Below, in pieces: positions 1 through 9,102 of a stretch of 64,000 bases of DNA (within the stretch, counting starts at the first letter, position 1; each line of letters begins with the position of its first letter). Below the pieces are notes generated by a model. It worked only from the letters and a program-made list of their open reading frames with translations. It was not told the origin of the DNA and made no database searches. The stretch is from Amycolatopsis sp. GM8 (GTDB lineage: Bacteria > Actinomycetota > Actinomycetes > Mycobacteriales > Pseudonocardiaceae): assembly GCF_021653975.1 (NCBI RefSeq), contig NZ_JAJKFK010000008.1, forward strand, positions 248,001-312,000, given 5' to 3'. Made by a program: the position numbers and the translations under genes.

Positions 1-1214
1 GTGACCTCGATGCCGCCGATGCGTCCTGCCGCGATGGCCGCCTCGGTCGCGATCCGCGCTTCGGCGGCCGACTGGCGAAAACCCAGCACGCCCTGGCGGG
101 GGGTGCCCATCCCGACGGTGAACGCCCACTCGTCGCCGAACCGCGACCTGGCGTGCCCGCGCACCGCCTCCATGACCTCCCGCACCCGGCGCTGGTGGTC
201 GGCTGCGCCGGCTTCTTCCGACGCCGCCATCAGCAGGTTGTCGTGGATCATCGCGACGTGCCACACCTCGTCGCGCTGGTCCACCAGTTGCAGCCCGTAC
301 AGCTCGATCGCGGACAGTGCGGTCGCGGGCAGCCGTCGGTCCGTCAGGTTCCGGTGCGTCGGGCTGACCCAGGCGACCGTGTGTGACAGCGCCACCGGCA
401 GACCGGCGCGCGCGGCTTCCGCGCCCAGGGATTCCACCCGCGACGACTCCGCGAGCACCAGTTCCACGACCAGGTCGGCACGCGAGCGGACCGGGCCGAA
501 GCGGGTGTGCATCTCGTGCTGCATGCTCCGCGACAGGACGGCCGCCAGCGTCGGGAGCGCGATGGCCACCGACGGGTCACCGCGCTCCGCGACGAGCCGG
601 CCCACGGCCACCTCCCCGATGCAGACCGCGTCGGGCTCGTGCCACGCGACGGTGGTGTCCTCGACGAGCCGCAGTGGCACCCCGAGGGCCGCGCTCGCCT
701 CGTCCAGCACGGCGCGCGCCGGGCGGGCCGGGACCTCGATCGCACAGTCCCTGGCGCGGACGATCGCCTGCTCGGCCCGGGCGATCGCCTCCTCGGCGCC
801 GCCGCGCAGGGCGCGGTCGGTGAACACGGCCAGTTCGGACGGCGTCGCCGTGCTCATCAGGATCGGCAGGCCACCACGCACCGCCAGCGACCGGGACGTC
901 GCGGCGAGCGGGAACTCGCCGACGAACACCAAGGCGGCACAACCGGCGGAGATGGCCCGCCGGATCGCGATGTCGACCTGATAGGCCGCTGGTGACCCGG
1001 TGCCGCTGATGATCACGAGCTGGCCCGCCGAGGCCGCGGCGAGTTCGCCGATCGGCAGGATCGCCACGCCCGAGACATCGGCGACCTCGGCAGGGCCGAC
1101 CACGTGCCGCAGCCCCAACCGTTCGCCCTGCCGGAGCAGGTCCGCGAGGAAGCCTTGTGTTGGCAACACAGTTGACTCCAGATCTCTGAGTTGACCACAC
1201 ATAGCGTAGGTCAC
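1..1214 (-). CDS. PucR/CdaR-family transcriptional regulator (3' end cut by window)
   Basis: Transcription factor of the PucR type, a family that senses catabolic intermediates and controls purine, amide or amino-acid degradation genes. About 400 codons are present. The first ~130 residues fit the PucR sensor domain, and the last part before the window edge fits the GGDEF-like CdaR domain (ending AAIAAGRIGGIEV). The C-terminal HTH_30 would lie beyond position 1. The GTG start at 1214 is preferred because the complement of 1219-1225 reads AAGAGGA just upstream; an in-frame ATG at 1202 is the alternative. It is divergent from the DUF917 operon with only 22 bp between start codons, so it is the natural candidate regulator of that operon. 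Family call is firm; effector unknown. Confidence 0.8.
   Translation of the reverse strand, partial: MTYAMCGQLRDLESTVLPTQGFLADLLRQGERLGLRHVVGPAEVADVSGVAILPIGELAAASAGQLVIISGTGSPAAYQVDIAIRRAISAGCAALVFVGEFPLAATSRSLAVRGGLPILMSTATPSELAVFTDRALRGGAEEAIARAEQAIVRARDCAIEVPARPARAVLDEASAALGVPLRLVEDTTVAWHEPDAVCIGEVAVGRLVAERGDPSVAIALPTLAAVLSRSMQHEMHTRFGPVRSRADLVVELVLAESSRVESLGAEAARAGLPVALSHTVAWVSPTHRNLTDRRLPATALSAIELYGLQLVDQRDEVWHVAMIHDNLLMAASEEAGAADHQRRVREVMEAVRGHARSRFGDEWAFTVGMGTPRQGVLGFRQSAAEARIATEAAIAAGRIGGIEV
1156..1170. promoter_or_regulatory. Perfect 7-1-7 palindrome near the divergent PucR/DUF917 start sites
   Basis: TGTGTTG and CAACACA are separated by one base. The site lies ~15 codons inside the apparent 5' end of the PucR gene and ~66 bp upstream of the DUF917 start. 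Its symmetry and position fit an operator for autoregulation and for the divergent operon. A direct repeat of AGTTGAC (1170-1176 and 1189-1195) lies beside it. Function is inferred only. Confidence 0.35.
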
Positions 1215-1236
1215 GGGATCCTCTTAGCCTCGCTTC
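1215..1236 (+). promoter_or_regulatory. Very short divergent gap with possible leaderless -10 element
   Basis: TAGCCT at 1225-1230 lies 6 nt before the ATG of the DUF917 gene, where a -10 hexamer would sit for a leaderless mRNA starting at the A of ATG. No Shine-Dalgarno precedes that ATG, and no convincing -35 was found at 16-18 bp. Read on the other strand, the same gap holds the AAGAGGA ribosome site of the PucR gene. Confidence 0.3.
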
Positions 1237-2358
1237 ATGCCTGAACCGGATCCCCCCGTTCCCGACCAGAGCCCGGCCCGCCGCGAGATCACCCGCGCCG
1301 ACGTCCCGGCCCTCGCCGCGGGCGCCGCCGTGTTCGGCACCGGCGGTGGTGGTGCCGTCCATGGCGCGCGGCTGGCCGTGGAGACTGCGATCGACCGCTA
1401 CGGGCCCGTCCGGCTGATCTCGGTCGACGAACTGGGTGCGGACGACATCGCCATCGTGCTGACGGTGATCGGCGCCCCGTCGGTGGGCATCGAGATGCCG
1501 TCCTCGAAGGACCAGCCGCGGATCCTCGCCCGCGAGATCGAGCGCGCCATCGGTCGGCCGGCGACCGCCGTGATGGCGGCCGAGATCGGCGGCAACAACG
1601 GGGTGGCGCCGGTCGGGTGGGCGGCGGAACTCGGCCTGGACGTGCTGGACGCCGACGGGATGGGCCGCGCGTTCCCCGAGGCGACGATGATCTCGATGAA
1701 CGTCGCCGGGCTGCACAGCGAGTTCACGGTCATGGCGGACGTCGTCGGCAACGTGTCGGTGCTGCGCACCATCAACCGGGCGTGGCTGGAGCGCCACGCG
1801 AGGGCGCTCACCGTTGCCAGCGGCGGTATTTCGATGGCCGGCGGCTACGTCATCACCGCGGCGAACGCGCCCGGCGCCGTCATCGAGGGCTCCGTGAGCC
1901 GCGCCATCGAGGTCGGCCGGACGCTGCTCGCCGCGACTGAGCCCGTTGCCGCGCTGGCCGCGGAACTCGGTGCGCGCCTGGTCATCGGCGGCAAGATCAC
2001 CGACGTCGAGCGGAACACCACCGGCGGCTTCACGCGCGGATCGGTGACGATCGAAGGCGTCGGCGGCGACCGGGGCCGGCTCGTCCGCGTGGAGATCCAG
2101 AACGAGAACCTCGTCGTCCTCGAAGACGGCCTCGTCGTCGCGATCGTCCCGGACCTCATCACCGTCGTCGACTCCGAGACCGGCGAGGCGATCTCGACCG
2201 AACTGCTGCGCTTCGGACAGCGCGTGAGCGTTCTCGCCTGGCCCTGCGATCCCTTGTGGCGCACGCCAAGAGGTCTCGAACTGGCCGGGCCGAGGGCCTT
2301 CGGTTACGACCTCGACTACGTCCCCCTCGCCGGCGATCTCGAAGGAGCCGGCCAGTGA
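1237..2358 (+). CDS. DUF917 (S-methyl-thiohydantoin desulfurase-domain) protein
   Basis: A 373-residue cytoplasmic protein with DUF917 hallmarks: the glycine run VFGTGGGGAVH near residue 35, AAEIGGNNGVAP about residue 115, and the C-terminal segment VVLEDGLVVAIVPDLITVVD. DUF917 proteins are typically encoded beside HyuA-like hydantoinase/oxoprolinase genes, exactly as here. The reaction of most members is unproven; a role on hydantoin or thiohydantoin-like rings is inferred from the domain name and context. First gene of a translationally coupled operon: its TGA overlaps the GTG of the next gene by 4 nt. No Shine-Dalgarno is visible, consistent with a leaderless transcript. Confidence 0.85.
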   Translation: MPEPDPPVPDQSPARREITRADVPALAAGAAVFGTGGGGAVHGARLAVETAIDRYGPVRLISVDELGADDIAIVLTVIGAPSVGIEMPSSKDQPRILAREIERAIGRPATAVMAAEIGGNNGVAPVGWAAELGLDVLDADGMGRAFPEATMISMNVAGLHSEFTVMADVVGNVSVLRTINRAWLERHARALTVASGGISMAGGYVITAANAPGAVIEGSVSRAIEVGRTLLAATEPVAALAAELGARLVIGGKITDVERNTTGGFTRGSVTIEGVGGDRGRLVRVEIQNENLVVLEDGLVVAIVPDLITVVDSETGEAISTELLRFGQRVSVLAWPCDPLWRTPRGLELAGPRAFGYDLDYVPLAGDLEGAGQ

Positions 2359-3956
2359 GCGCCACGAGTGAGGTCGCCGTCGGGATCGACGTCGGCGGCA
2401 CCAACACCGACGCCGTCGCGATGTCCGGCGCGGGTGAGGTGCTCGCCTGGACGAAGAGCCCGACCACCCCCGACGTCACCGGCGGCATCCGGGCGAGCCT
2501 GGGCAAGATCCTCGGCGAACTGGGGGAGCGGCGCGGGCTGGTCGGCCGGATCATGCTCGGCACCACGCACGCCACCAACGCCATCGTGCGGCGGCGCAAC
2601 CTGGGTCGCGTCGCCGTCGTCCGGCTCGGCGCGCCGGCCGCGACGGCGGAGCAACCGCTGTCCGGCTGGCCGGCGGACCTGCGGGACACGGTGCTCGCCG
2701 GCAGCGCCCTCGTCGGCGGCGGCCACCTCGTGGACGGCTATCCCATCGCGCCGCTGGACACCGACGGCATCCGGCGTTTCCTGGACGGGCCGGCGGGCGC
2801 CTTCGACGCGGTCGCGGTGACGGGCATCTTCAGCCCGTCCTATCCGGAGCAGGAGCTGGAGGTCGCCCAGCTGATCCGCGATCACGGCGTCGCCGTGCCG
2901 ATCGCCGTCAGCAGCGAGATCGGCACCCTCGGCCTGATGGAACGGGAGAACGCCACCGTTCTCAATGCCGCGCTGTATGGCGTCGCGCGCGATGTCACGG
3001 CCGCCCTGATGACCGCCGTCGCCGAACAGGGGCTGGACGCGGCCACGTATTTCGCCCAGAACGACGGCACCCTGATGGCCGTCGAGTACGCCGCGCAGTA
3101 TCCCGTGCTGACGATCGGATCGGGGCCCGCGAACTCGATCCGGGGCGCGGCGTACCTGTCGGGCGCGGACAACGCCATCGTCATCGACGTCGGCGGGACG
3201 ACCAGCGACCTCGGCGTCGTCACGGAACGGTTTCCCCGCGAGTCGACGATGCCGCGCGAGGTGGGCGGCGTGCGCACGAACTTCCGGATGCCCGACATCC
3301 TGAGCCTCGGCGTCGGCGGCGGCACGATCGTCGACGCCGGAACCGGCTTGCCGCGCAACGATTCCGTCGGCTACCGGATCGCCGAGCAGGCGCTCCTGTT
3401 CGGCGGCGCCACGCCGACCCTGACCGACGCCGCGTCGCTCGCGCGAGTGGTCGTCGACGGGCGTTCCCTCCCCGCGCTGTCGCCGGCGACGCGGTCCGGC
3501 CTGCGCGCCGCGCTCGCCGTGGCACACGACCGCATCGAGTCGGCGGTGGAACGGATGTCGCTCGGCCGGACGGGCCTGCCGCTGGTCGTCGTCGGCGGTG
3601 GCGGCTTTCTCGTGCCGGACCGGGTGCTGGGGGCCAGCGAGGTCGTCCGCCCGGACCGCGGTGACGTCGCGAACGCGGTCGGCGCCGCCATCGCGCTGGC
3701 GGGCGGCCGCGCCGACGAGCTGTGTGCGGCCGGCGAGCGGACGGACGCGATCGCGGAAGCGAGCCGCGCGGCCATCGAACGTGCCATCCAAGCGGGCGCC
3801 GACCCGGCGCGGACGGAAGTTGTCGACGTGCTGGAGACCCCAGTGTCGTACTCCACCCCACCCACGGTCCGGGTCTCGGTCAAGGCGGCCGGCCCACTGG
3901 CCCGGATCGGCCAGACCCCTGCCGGACATCTCCCACCGATCAAGGAACGCGTATGA
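2355..3956 (+). CDS. Hydantoinase/oxoprolinase family protein (HyuA-like, short form)
   Basis: A 533-residue protein with the Hydant_A_N fold. It has an N-terminal phosphate-binding loop VGIDVGGTNTDAV, a second ASKHA-type loop IVIDVGGTTSDLGVV near residue 275, and the glycine-rich stretch LSLGVGGGTIVDAGTG. The family catalyses ATP-dependent opening of hydantoin or 5-oxoproline rings, or acts as a carboxylase-like subunit. At 533 residues it is the short version usually paired with DUF917, not the ~690-residue stand-alone HyuA. The GTG at 2355 is chosen because GAAGGAG at 2341-2347 is correctly spaced and the start overlaps the upstream stop (GTGA). No HyuB partner is present. Substrate unknown. 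Confidence 0.85.
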   Translation: MSATSEVAVGIDVGGTNTDAVAMSGAGEVLAWTKSPTTPDVTGGIRASLGKILGELGERRGLVGRIMLGTTHATNAIVRRRNLGRVAVVRLGAPAATAEQPLSGWPADLRDTVLAGSALVGGGHLVDGYPIAPLDTDGIRRFLDGPAGAFDAVAVTGIFSPSYPEQELEVAQLIRDHGVAVPIAVSSEIGTLGLMERENATVLNAALYGVARDVTAALMTAVAEQGLDAATYFAQNDGTLMAVEYAAQYPVLTIGSGPANSIRGAAYLSGADNAIVIDVGGTTSDLGVVTERFPRESTMPREVGGVRTNFRMPDILSLGVGGGTIVDAGTGLPRNDSVGYRIAEQALLFGGATPTLTDAASLARVVVDGRSLPALSPATRSGLRAALAVAHDRIESAVERMSLGRTGLPLVVVGGGGFLVPDRVLGASEVVRPDRGDVANAVGAAIALAGGRADELCAAGERTDAIAEASRAAIERAIQAGADPARTEVVDVLETPVSYSTPPTVRVSVKAAGPLARIGQTPAGHLPPIKERV

Positions 3957-5530
3957 AGTCGAGAGTGCTTCCCCTCTTCGCCGCGCTCACGGCGGCATCG
4001 ACACTCGCGGCATGCGGGTCGTCGACGCCGGCCGGCGGCGACGATTCCTACGTCTCGGGCGGTAACTACACGGCGGCACTCCAGGGTGACCCCGGCACCC
4101 TGAGCCCGCTCAGCGGGATCTCCCTCGAGGCGCGGGCAATGGTGTCCTACGCCTACGAGGATCTCGTCCACGTCACCAAGAACGGTGACTTCAAGCCTTG
4201 GCTGGCCACCAGCTGGACAGCGACCGGCACCCAGATCACCTACCAGCTGCACAGCGGCATCACGTGCTCGGACGGAACTCCCTTCACCGCGGAGACGGCC
4301 GCGAACAACATCAACTACAACGCCCAGAAATCGCATGCGACCTTCTACTACGGCAGCCAGGTCGACGAGCGGCTGCACGCGTCGGCGACGGGCGACACGC
4401 TGACGATCACCAGCAACGAGAACGATCCGTTCCTGCTCGCCAACACGGGGACCATCGCGATGGTCTGCCAGGCCGGCCTGGACCACCCGGACACGCTCAA
4501 GACGCAGACCAGCGGCACCGGGCTCTACGCCTTGACCTCGGCGCAGTCCGGCTCGGCGTACACCTACACCAAGCGCAAGGACTACAAGTGGGGTCCCGGC
4601 GACGTCACCAGTGACACCGTGGGACTGCCCGACACCGTGACCGTCAAGGTGATCCCCAACGAGTCGACGGCCGCGAACCTGTTGCTGTCCGGGGACATCA
4701 ACGCGGCCACCGTCAAGGGCGACGACCAGCAGCGGCTCAGCGCGGCGAACCTGGCCACCGTCACCGAGCGGAACCCGATCGGTGAGGTCCTGTTCAACGA
4801 GCGCACCGACCGCGTCACCGCCGATCCCTTGGTGCGCAAGGCACTCATGCTGGCGCTCAAGCGGCAGGACGTGGCATCCGTCGTCGCCAACGGGGCGGCC
4901 GAGCCGTCGGTCTCCCTCGTCGTGAAGAACCCGCTCCTGTGTGTCGCGGGCGGTCCGAAGTGGACACTGCCCGACCAGAACCTGGCCGAGGCAGGCCAAT
5001 TGCTCGACCAGGCGGGCTGGACGCTCGGCGCCGACGGCAAGCGCGCCAAGAACGGCAAGCCGCTCACGGTGAAGTTCATCTACGACGCGGCGACACCGTC
5101 GCACGCACCCGCCGCGGAGCTGGTCCAGCAGTCGTGGAACAAGCTGGGCGTGACGACCACGCTGTCCGCCAACGACGCCAGCGCCTGGTCCGCGCAGCTG
5201 TACCAGACGTTCGACTGGGATCTGGGGTTCGTCCAGATCGACCCGGGCAGCCCCGCCGTCGCCGCGACGTTCTTCAACGGCGCCACCCCGGACAAGAGCG
5301 GCAACAACTTCATGTTCGTCGACAACCCCGAATACGACGCGCTGATCAAGCAGGCGCAGAGCGCGTCGCCGGACACCACGTGCGGGTTGTGGCAGCAGGC
5401 GGAGGCGGCGCTGGTGAATCGCACCGACGTCTACCCGATCACCGACAGCGAGCTGGCGACGTACTTCAAGGGCGCCAAGTTGACCGACACCCTGTTCTAC
5501 TCACCGACCGAGATCCGGATGCTGGGCTGA
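3953..5530 (+). CDS. ABC transporter substrate-binding lipoprotein (SBP family 5, oligopeptide/nickel type)
   Basis: Extracytoplasmic solute receptor of 525 residues. The signal peptide starts MKSRVLPLF and ends in the lipobox LAAC (Cys21), so the mature protein is lipid-anchored. Family-5 features include the early stretch TLSPLSGISLEARAMVSYAYEDLV and the segment RKALMLALKRQDVA in the second lobe. It delivers a peptide, amide or opine-like solute to the permeases encoded directly downstream. The start ATG at 3953 overlaps the preceding stop (ATGA) and follows CAAGGA. The neighbouring hydantoinase, esterase and amidohydrolase suggest a small cyclic amide or ester ligand, but the sequence does not identify it. 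Confidence 0.88.
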   Translation: MKSRVLPLFAALTAASTLAACGSSTPAGGDDSYVSGGNYTAALQGDPGTLSPLSGISLEARAMVSYAYEDLVHVTKNGDFKPWLATSWTATGTQITYQLHSGITCSDGTPFTAETAANNINYNAQKSHATFYYGSQVDERLHASATGDTLTITSNENDPFLLANTGTIAMVCQAGLDHPDTLKTQTSGTGLYALTSAQSGSAYTYTKRKDYKWGPGDVTSDTVGLPDTVTVKVIPNESTAANLLLSGDINAATVKGDDQQRLSAANLATVTERNPIGEVLFNERTDRVTADPLVRKALMLALKRQDVASVVANGAAEPSVSLVVKNPLLCVAGGPKWTLPDQNLAEAGQLLDQAGWTLGADGKRAKNGKPLTVKFIYDAATPSHAPAAELVQQSWNKLGVTTTLSANDASAWSAQLYQTFDWDLGFVQIDPGSPAVAATFFNGATPDKSGNNFMFVDNPEYDALIKQAQSASPDTTCGLWQQAEAALVNRTDVYPITDSELATYFKGAKLTDTLFYSPTEIRMLG

Positions 5531-5533
5531 GCC

Positions 5534-6571
5534 ATGACGATCCCGTCGACCGCGAGCATCGAACCGTCCGCTTCGCCGCCGGAGGGCGACGCCACGCGCC
5601 GACGGGGTCGTCACCTCCCGGGCCTGTCACCCCGGCTGACCTTCCTGCGCCGCCGCGTCATCCGCGTACTGGTGTCGCTGGCCCTGGTGGTCGTCGCGAC
5701 CTTTCTGATCGTCCACATTGTCCCCGGCGATCCGGTCCGGGCCGCGCTGGGCCCGAGCGCGACACCGACGCTGGTCGCGCACGCGCGGGCCGAACTGGGC
5801 CTGGACAAGCCCGAGCTGCAACAGTTCGCGGACTACGTGACCGGGCTCTTCCACGGTCACCTCGGCCTCTCGCTGCAGACGCAGCGGTCGGTCGGCACGA
5901 CGCTGGGCGACCGGCTGCCGGTGACGCTCACGCTGGCCGGCGTCGCGTTCGCCGTGGCGGCCCTGCTCTGCGTCCCCATCGGGATGCTGACGGCCGTCGC
6001 GGTGTACCGGCGCCGGCGCCGCTGGCTCGGCAACACCGTGCAGTGGCTGCTCGGGGCGTTCATCGCGATGCCCGACATGCTGCTTGGCGTCGGACTCATC
6101 GCGTTGTTCGGCATCACGCTGCACGCCTTGCCCGTCGCCGGGTGGGGCACGTTCGCGCAACTCGTGCTCCCCGTGGTGGCGCTGGCCATCGGGCCGATGT
6201 CCTATCTCGCGCGGATCGTGCACGTGGAGATGCTGTCGGTGCTGGAGACGCCGTTCATGACCACCGCCCGCGGCAAACGGCTACCGGCTCACCTGCGCTA
6301 CCTCCGGCACGCACTGCCGAACATCATCACCGGGGCGCTGACAGCGGGCGGCCTGGTGCTCACCGGACTGGTCGCCGGAACCGTCATCATCGAAACGGTC
6401 TTCGCCATCCCCGGTCTCGGCACCACGATCGTCACGTCCATCACCGCGAAGGACTATCCGATGATCCAGGGCGTCGTCCTGTTGTACGCGAGCCTGGTGC
6501 TCGGGCTGAACCTGGTCATCGACCTGATCCTCACCGCCCTGGACCCGCACTCGTCGCTCCTGGAGGGCTGA
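5534..6571 (+). CDS. ABC transporter permease (DppB/OppB-like)
   Basis: Inner-membrane permease of 345 residues. A basic N-terminal cytoplasmic segment is followed by a first transmembrane helix (VLVSLALVVVATFLIVHIVPG) and the DppB-type motif PGDPVRAALGP. The binding-protein-dependent transport motif lies around LPAHLRYLRHALPNIITG, where EAA-loop residues contact the ATPase. It pairs with the permease half of the next gene to form the channel for the family-5 lipoprotein. It sits 3 nt after the lipoprotein stop and 3 nt before the next start, within the coupled operon. The proline/arginine-rich N-terminus is slightly longer than usual. Confidence 0.88.
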   Translation: MTIPSTASIEPSASPPEGDATRRRGRHLPGLSPRLTFLRRRVIRVLVSLALVVVATFLIVHIVPGDPVRAALGPSATPTLVAHARAELGLDKPELQQFADYVTGLFHGHLGLSLQTQRSVGTTLGDRLPVTLTLAGVAFAVAALLCVPIGMLTAVAVYRRRRRWLGNTVQWLLGAFIAMPDMLLGVGLIALFGITLHALPVAGWGTFAQLVLPVVALAIGPMSYLARIVHVEMLSVLETPFMTTARGKRLPAHLRYLRHALPNIITGALTAGGLVLTGLVAGTVIIETVFAIPGLGTTIVTSITAKDYPMIQGVVLLYASLVLGLNLVIDLILTALDPHSSLLEG

Positions 6572-6574
6572 CCG

Positions 6575-8314
6575 ATGCGGTACAAGCCTTGGCACGCCTT
6601 GCGATCGCCCCGCGCCGTCAGCGGACTGGCGGGCGTTTTGCTGCTGGTGTTCATGATGGTGTTCGCACCGCACTTGTGGGCCGACGCGGCCTCGGCCGCG
6701 AATGTGGCGGAGCGGCTGCAGCGGCCGTCCGGGAGCCATCCGCTCGGCACCGACCAGCTGGGCCGCGATCTCCTCGCCCGGGTCCTCGTCGCGACCCGCC
6801 TGTCCCTGCTCCTGACGCTCGGCTCGACGGCGATCGCCGTGTGCGGCGGCGTCGTGCTCGGCATGGTCGCCACGGTGGTGCCGCGGGTGTTGCGTCGTGG
6901 ATTGACAGCGCTGCTGGAGATCCTGATGTCGTTCCCGTGGCTGCTGCTCACCCTGTTCTTCACGGTGATCTGGGGTGCCAGCGCCAAAGGCGCGCTGCTC
7001 GCCGTCGGGTTCGCCGGCATCCCCACGGTCGCGCGGCTGACGTACACCATGTCCTCGTCGGTCGCGGGACGCGATTTCGTCCGCGCCGCAAGGATTGTCG
7101 GCGTGGGTCCACTGGGGATACTCGGGCGGCACGTCCTGCCGAACATCCGGCCGGTGCTGGTGGTCAACGCGGCCGCCGTCGCGTCGGTGACCCTGCTGTC
7201 CTTCACCGGCCTGTCCTTCCTCGGGCTCGGCGTGCAGGCACCCGACTACGACTGGGGCCGGCTGCTCGCCGAGGGCGTCGGCAAGATCTACGTCAACCCG
7301 GTCGCCGCGCTCGGACCGGGGGTCGCCGTCCTGGTGACCGCGCTGATCCTGAACACGTTGGGAGCACTGGCAAGTGAGGCTGCCGGGCGCACGCCGAGAA
7401 TCGCCGGCAAGGCCGCGCCGCGGCTGCGTGCCGCCAGGATTCCGGCCTCGGCGGACGAACCCGTCGTCGAGGTCGAGGACCTGCGAGTGAGCTTCCCCGA
7501 CGGCAGCGGCGGGCTGGTGGAACGCGTGGCCGGCGTGTCCTTCACGATCCGGCCCGGTGAGACCGTCGGCATCGTCGGCGCGTCGGGTTCGGGCAAGTCG
7601 GTGACGGCGATGGCGATCGCCGGACTCCTCGGCCCCGCGGCGCACGTGCGGGCGACCACCCTGCGATTCCAGGACATCGACATGTCCGGCGAGCCGGACG
7701 CGGCGGCACGCCGGAAGCTGGGCCTCGGTCTGAGCGTCGTGTTCCAGGACCCCCTCACCTCGCTGAACCCGGTGCTGACGATCGGGCGTCAACTCACCGA
7801 GGTCAGCGAGGTGCACGGCGACCTCGGCCGACGCGACGCCAGGCGGCGAGCCCAATGGGCGCTGTCGCTGGTCGGGATTCCTTTGCCCGCAAGACGTGCG
7901 CGACAGTATCCGCACCAGCTGTCCGGCGGGATGCGGCAGCGGGTGATGATCGGCATGGGGCTGATGGGCACGCCCGCCCTGCTGATCGCGGACGAGCCGA
8001 CGACGGCGCTGGACGTCACGGTCCAGCAGAACGTGCTGCGGGTGCTGCACCAGGCGCGCGAGCGGACCGGCAGCGCGATCCTGTTCATCTCCCACGACAT
8101 CGCGCTCGTGAGCGGCTTCTGCGATCGCGTGCTGGTGATGAAGGACGGCCTGATCGTCGAGGAACTGGACGCGCGTCAGCTCGACCGCGCGCGGCACCCC
8201 TACACCCGGGCGCTCATCGCGTGCGTTCCGCACATGACGACCGATCGCACCCGCCCGCTACCGGTGATCGCCGACTTCGACGGATCGGAAGACGCCGAGG
8301 AGATCCACGCATGA
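6575..8314 (+). CDS. Fused ABC permease (DppC-like) and ATP-binding protein (DppD-like)
   Basis: A single 579-residue chain joining two normally separate subunits. Residues ~1-275 form a DppC-type permease (GSHPLGTDQLGRDLLARVL after the first helix, then five further hydrophobic segments with an EAA-like loop). A linker of ~20 residues leads to an ATPase from ~297. The ATPase has Walker A GASGSGKS (335-342), the signature LSGGMRQRV and Walker B LLIADEPTTALD. No stop, frameshift or internal start signal interrupts the join, so the fusion is real in this sequence. Such permease/ATPase fusions occur in actinobacterial peptide transporters. Partners are the permease and lipoprotein upstream and the second ATPase downstream. 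Confidence 0.88.
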   Translation: MRYKPWHALRSPRAVSGLAGVLLLVFMMVFAPHLWADAASAANVAERLQRPSGSHPLGTDQLGRDLLARVLVATRLSLLLTLGSTAIAVCGGVVLGMVATVVPRVLRRGLTALLEILMSFPWLLLTLFFTVIWGASAKGALLAVGFAGIPTVARLTYTMSSSVAGRDFVRAARIVGVGPLGILGRHVLPNIRPVLVVNAAAVASVTLLSFTGLSFLGLGVQAPDYDWGRLLAEGVGKIYVNPVAALGPGVAVLVTALILNTLGALASEAAGRTPRIAGKAAPRLRAARIPASADEPVVEVEDLRVSFPDGSGGLVERVAGVSFTIRPGETVGIVGASGSGKSVTAMAIAGLLGPAAHVRATTLRFQDIDMSGEPDAAARRKLGLGLSVVFQDPLTSLNPVLTIGRQLTEVSEVHGDLGRRDARRRAQWALSLVGIPLPARRARQYPHQLSGGMRQRVMIGMGLMGTPALLIADEPTTALDVTVQQNVLRVLHQARERTGSAILFISHDIALVSGFCDRVLVMKDGLIVEELDARQLDRARHPYTRALIACVPHMTTDRTRPLPVIADFDGSEDAEEIHA

Positions 8315-9102
8315 GCCACACCTTGGAGTACGACGGCCTGAGCGTGCGGTACGGGCGCGGTGGGTCGGCCCATCAAGCCGTCGACGACGTGAGCCTGGTC
8401 GTGCGCCCCGGCACCGTGCACGGCCTCGTCGGCGAATCCGGGTCGGGGAAATCGACGCTGGCGGCGGCGACGGTCGGCCTGGTGCGTGCCACGAGCGGCG
8501 CCATCCGGCTCGACGGCACGGAAGTCACCCGTGGCACCGCGGGACGACGGGCACGGCGCCGGATCCAGCTCATCTTCCAGGACCCGCACTCGGCTCTCGA
8601 CCCGAGGATGTCGATCGGAACCTCGATCGCCGAGGCGATGCGGGCGAGTGGACGGCGTCGAAGCCGCGTCGAACGGCGTCAGCGCGTGCGGGAGCTGCTC
8701 GAACTGGTGGACATCGAACCGGACCGCTACCGCGAACCGCCCGCCGGATTCTCGGGCGGTCAGCGGCAGCGGATCACCATCGCCCGTGCGCTCGCGGCGG
8801 AACCGGACGTGATCATCGCGGACGAGATCACCTCGGCGCTGGACGTCTCGGTGCAGGGCGTCGTCCTCAACCTGTTGCGCGAGCTGCAAAGCGAGCTGAA
8901 CCTGACGATGCTGCTGATCTCGCACAACCTGGCGGTGGTCCGGTACGTCTGCCACACCGTCACCGTGCTGCGCCACGGGCGCGTCGTCGAAACCGGGGAC
9001 ACCGAACGGACGCTCTCGGATCCACAGGATCCCTATACGAAGGCCTTGCTCGATGCCGTACCCGTGCTGGGGGAGCGGCCGGATTGGGGGAGTGTCGCAT
9101 GA
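8311..9102 (+). CDS. ABC transporter ATP-binding protein (DppF/OppF-like)
   Basis: Second ATPase of the importer, 263 residues. Walker A is GESGSGKST, the Q-loop lies in IQLIFQDPHSALDP, the signature is FSGGQRQRI, Walker B is VIIADEITSALD, and the switch histidine is in LLISHNLAVV. It lacks the long C-terminal oligopeptide-transporter tail and ends soon after the DPYTKALLDAVP motif. The start ATG overlaps the previous stop (ATGA), and its own stop overlaps the esterase start in the same way. Expression is therefore coupled along the operon. The Walker B variant DEI in place of DEP is unusual, but the catalytic glutamate is kept. Confidence 0.88.
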   Translation: MSHTLEYDGLSVRYGRGGSAHQAVDDVSLVVRPGTVHGLVGESGSGKSTLAAATVGLVRATSGAIRLDGTEVTRGTAGRRARRRIQLIFQDPHSALDPRMSIGTSIAEAMRASGRRRSRVERRQRVRELLELVDIEPDRYREPPAGFSGGQRQRITIARALAAEPDVIIADEITSALDVSVQGVVLNLLRELQSELNLTMLLISHNLAVVRYVCHTVTVLRHGRVVETGDTERTLSDPQDPYTKALLDAVPVLGERPDWGSVA

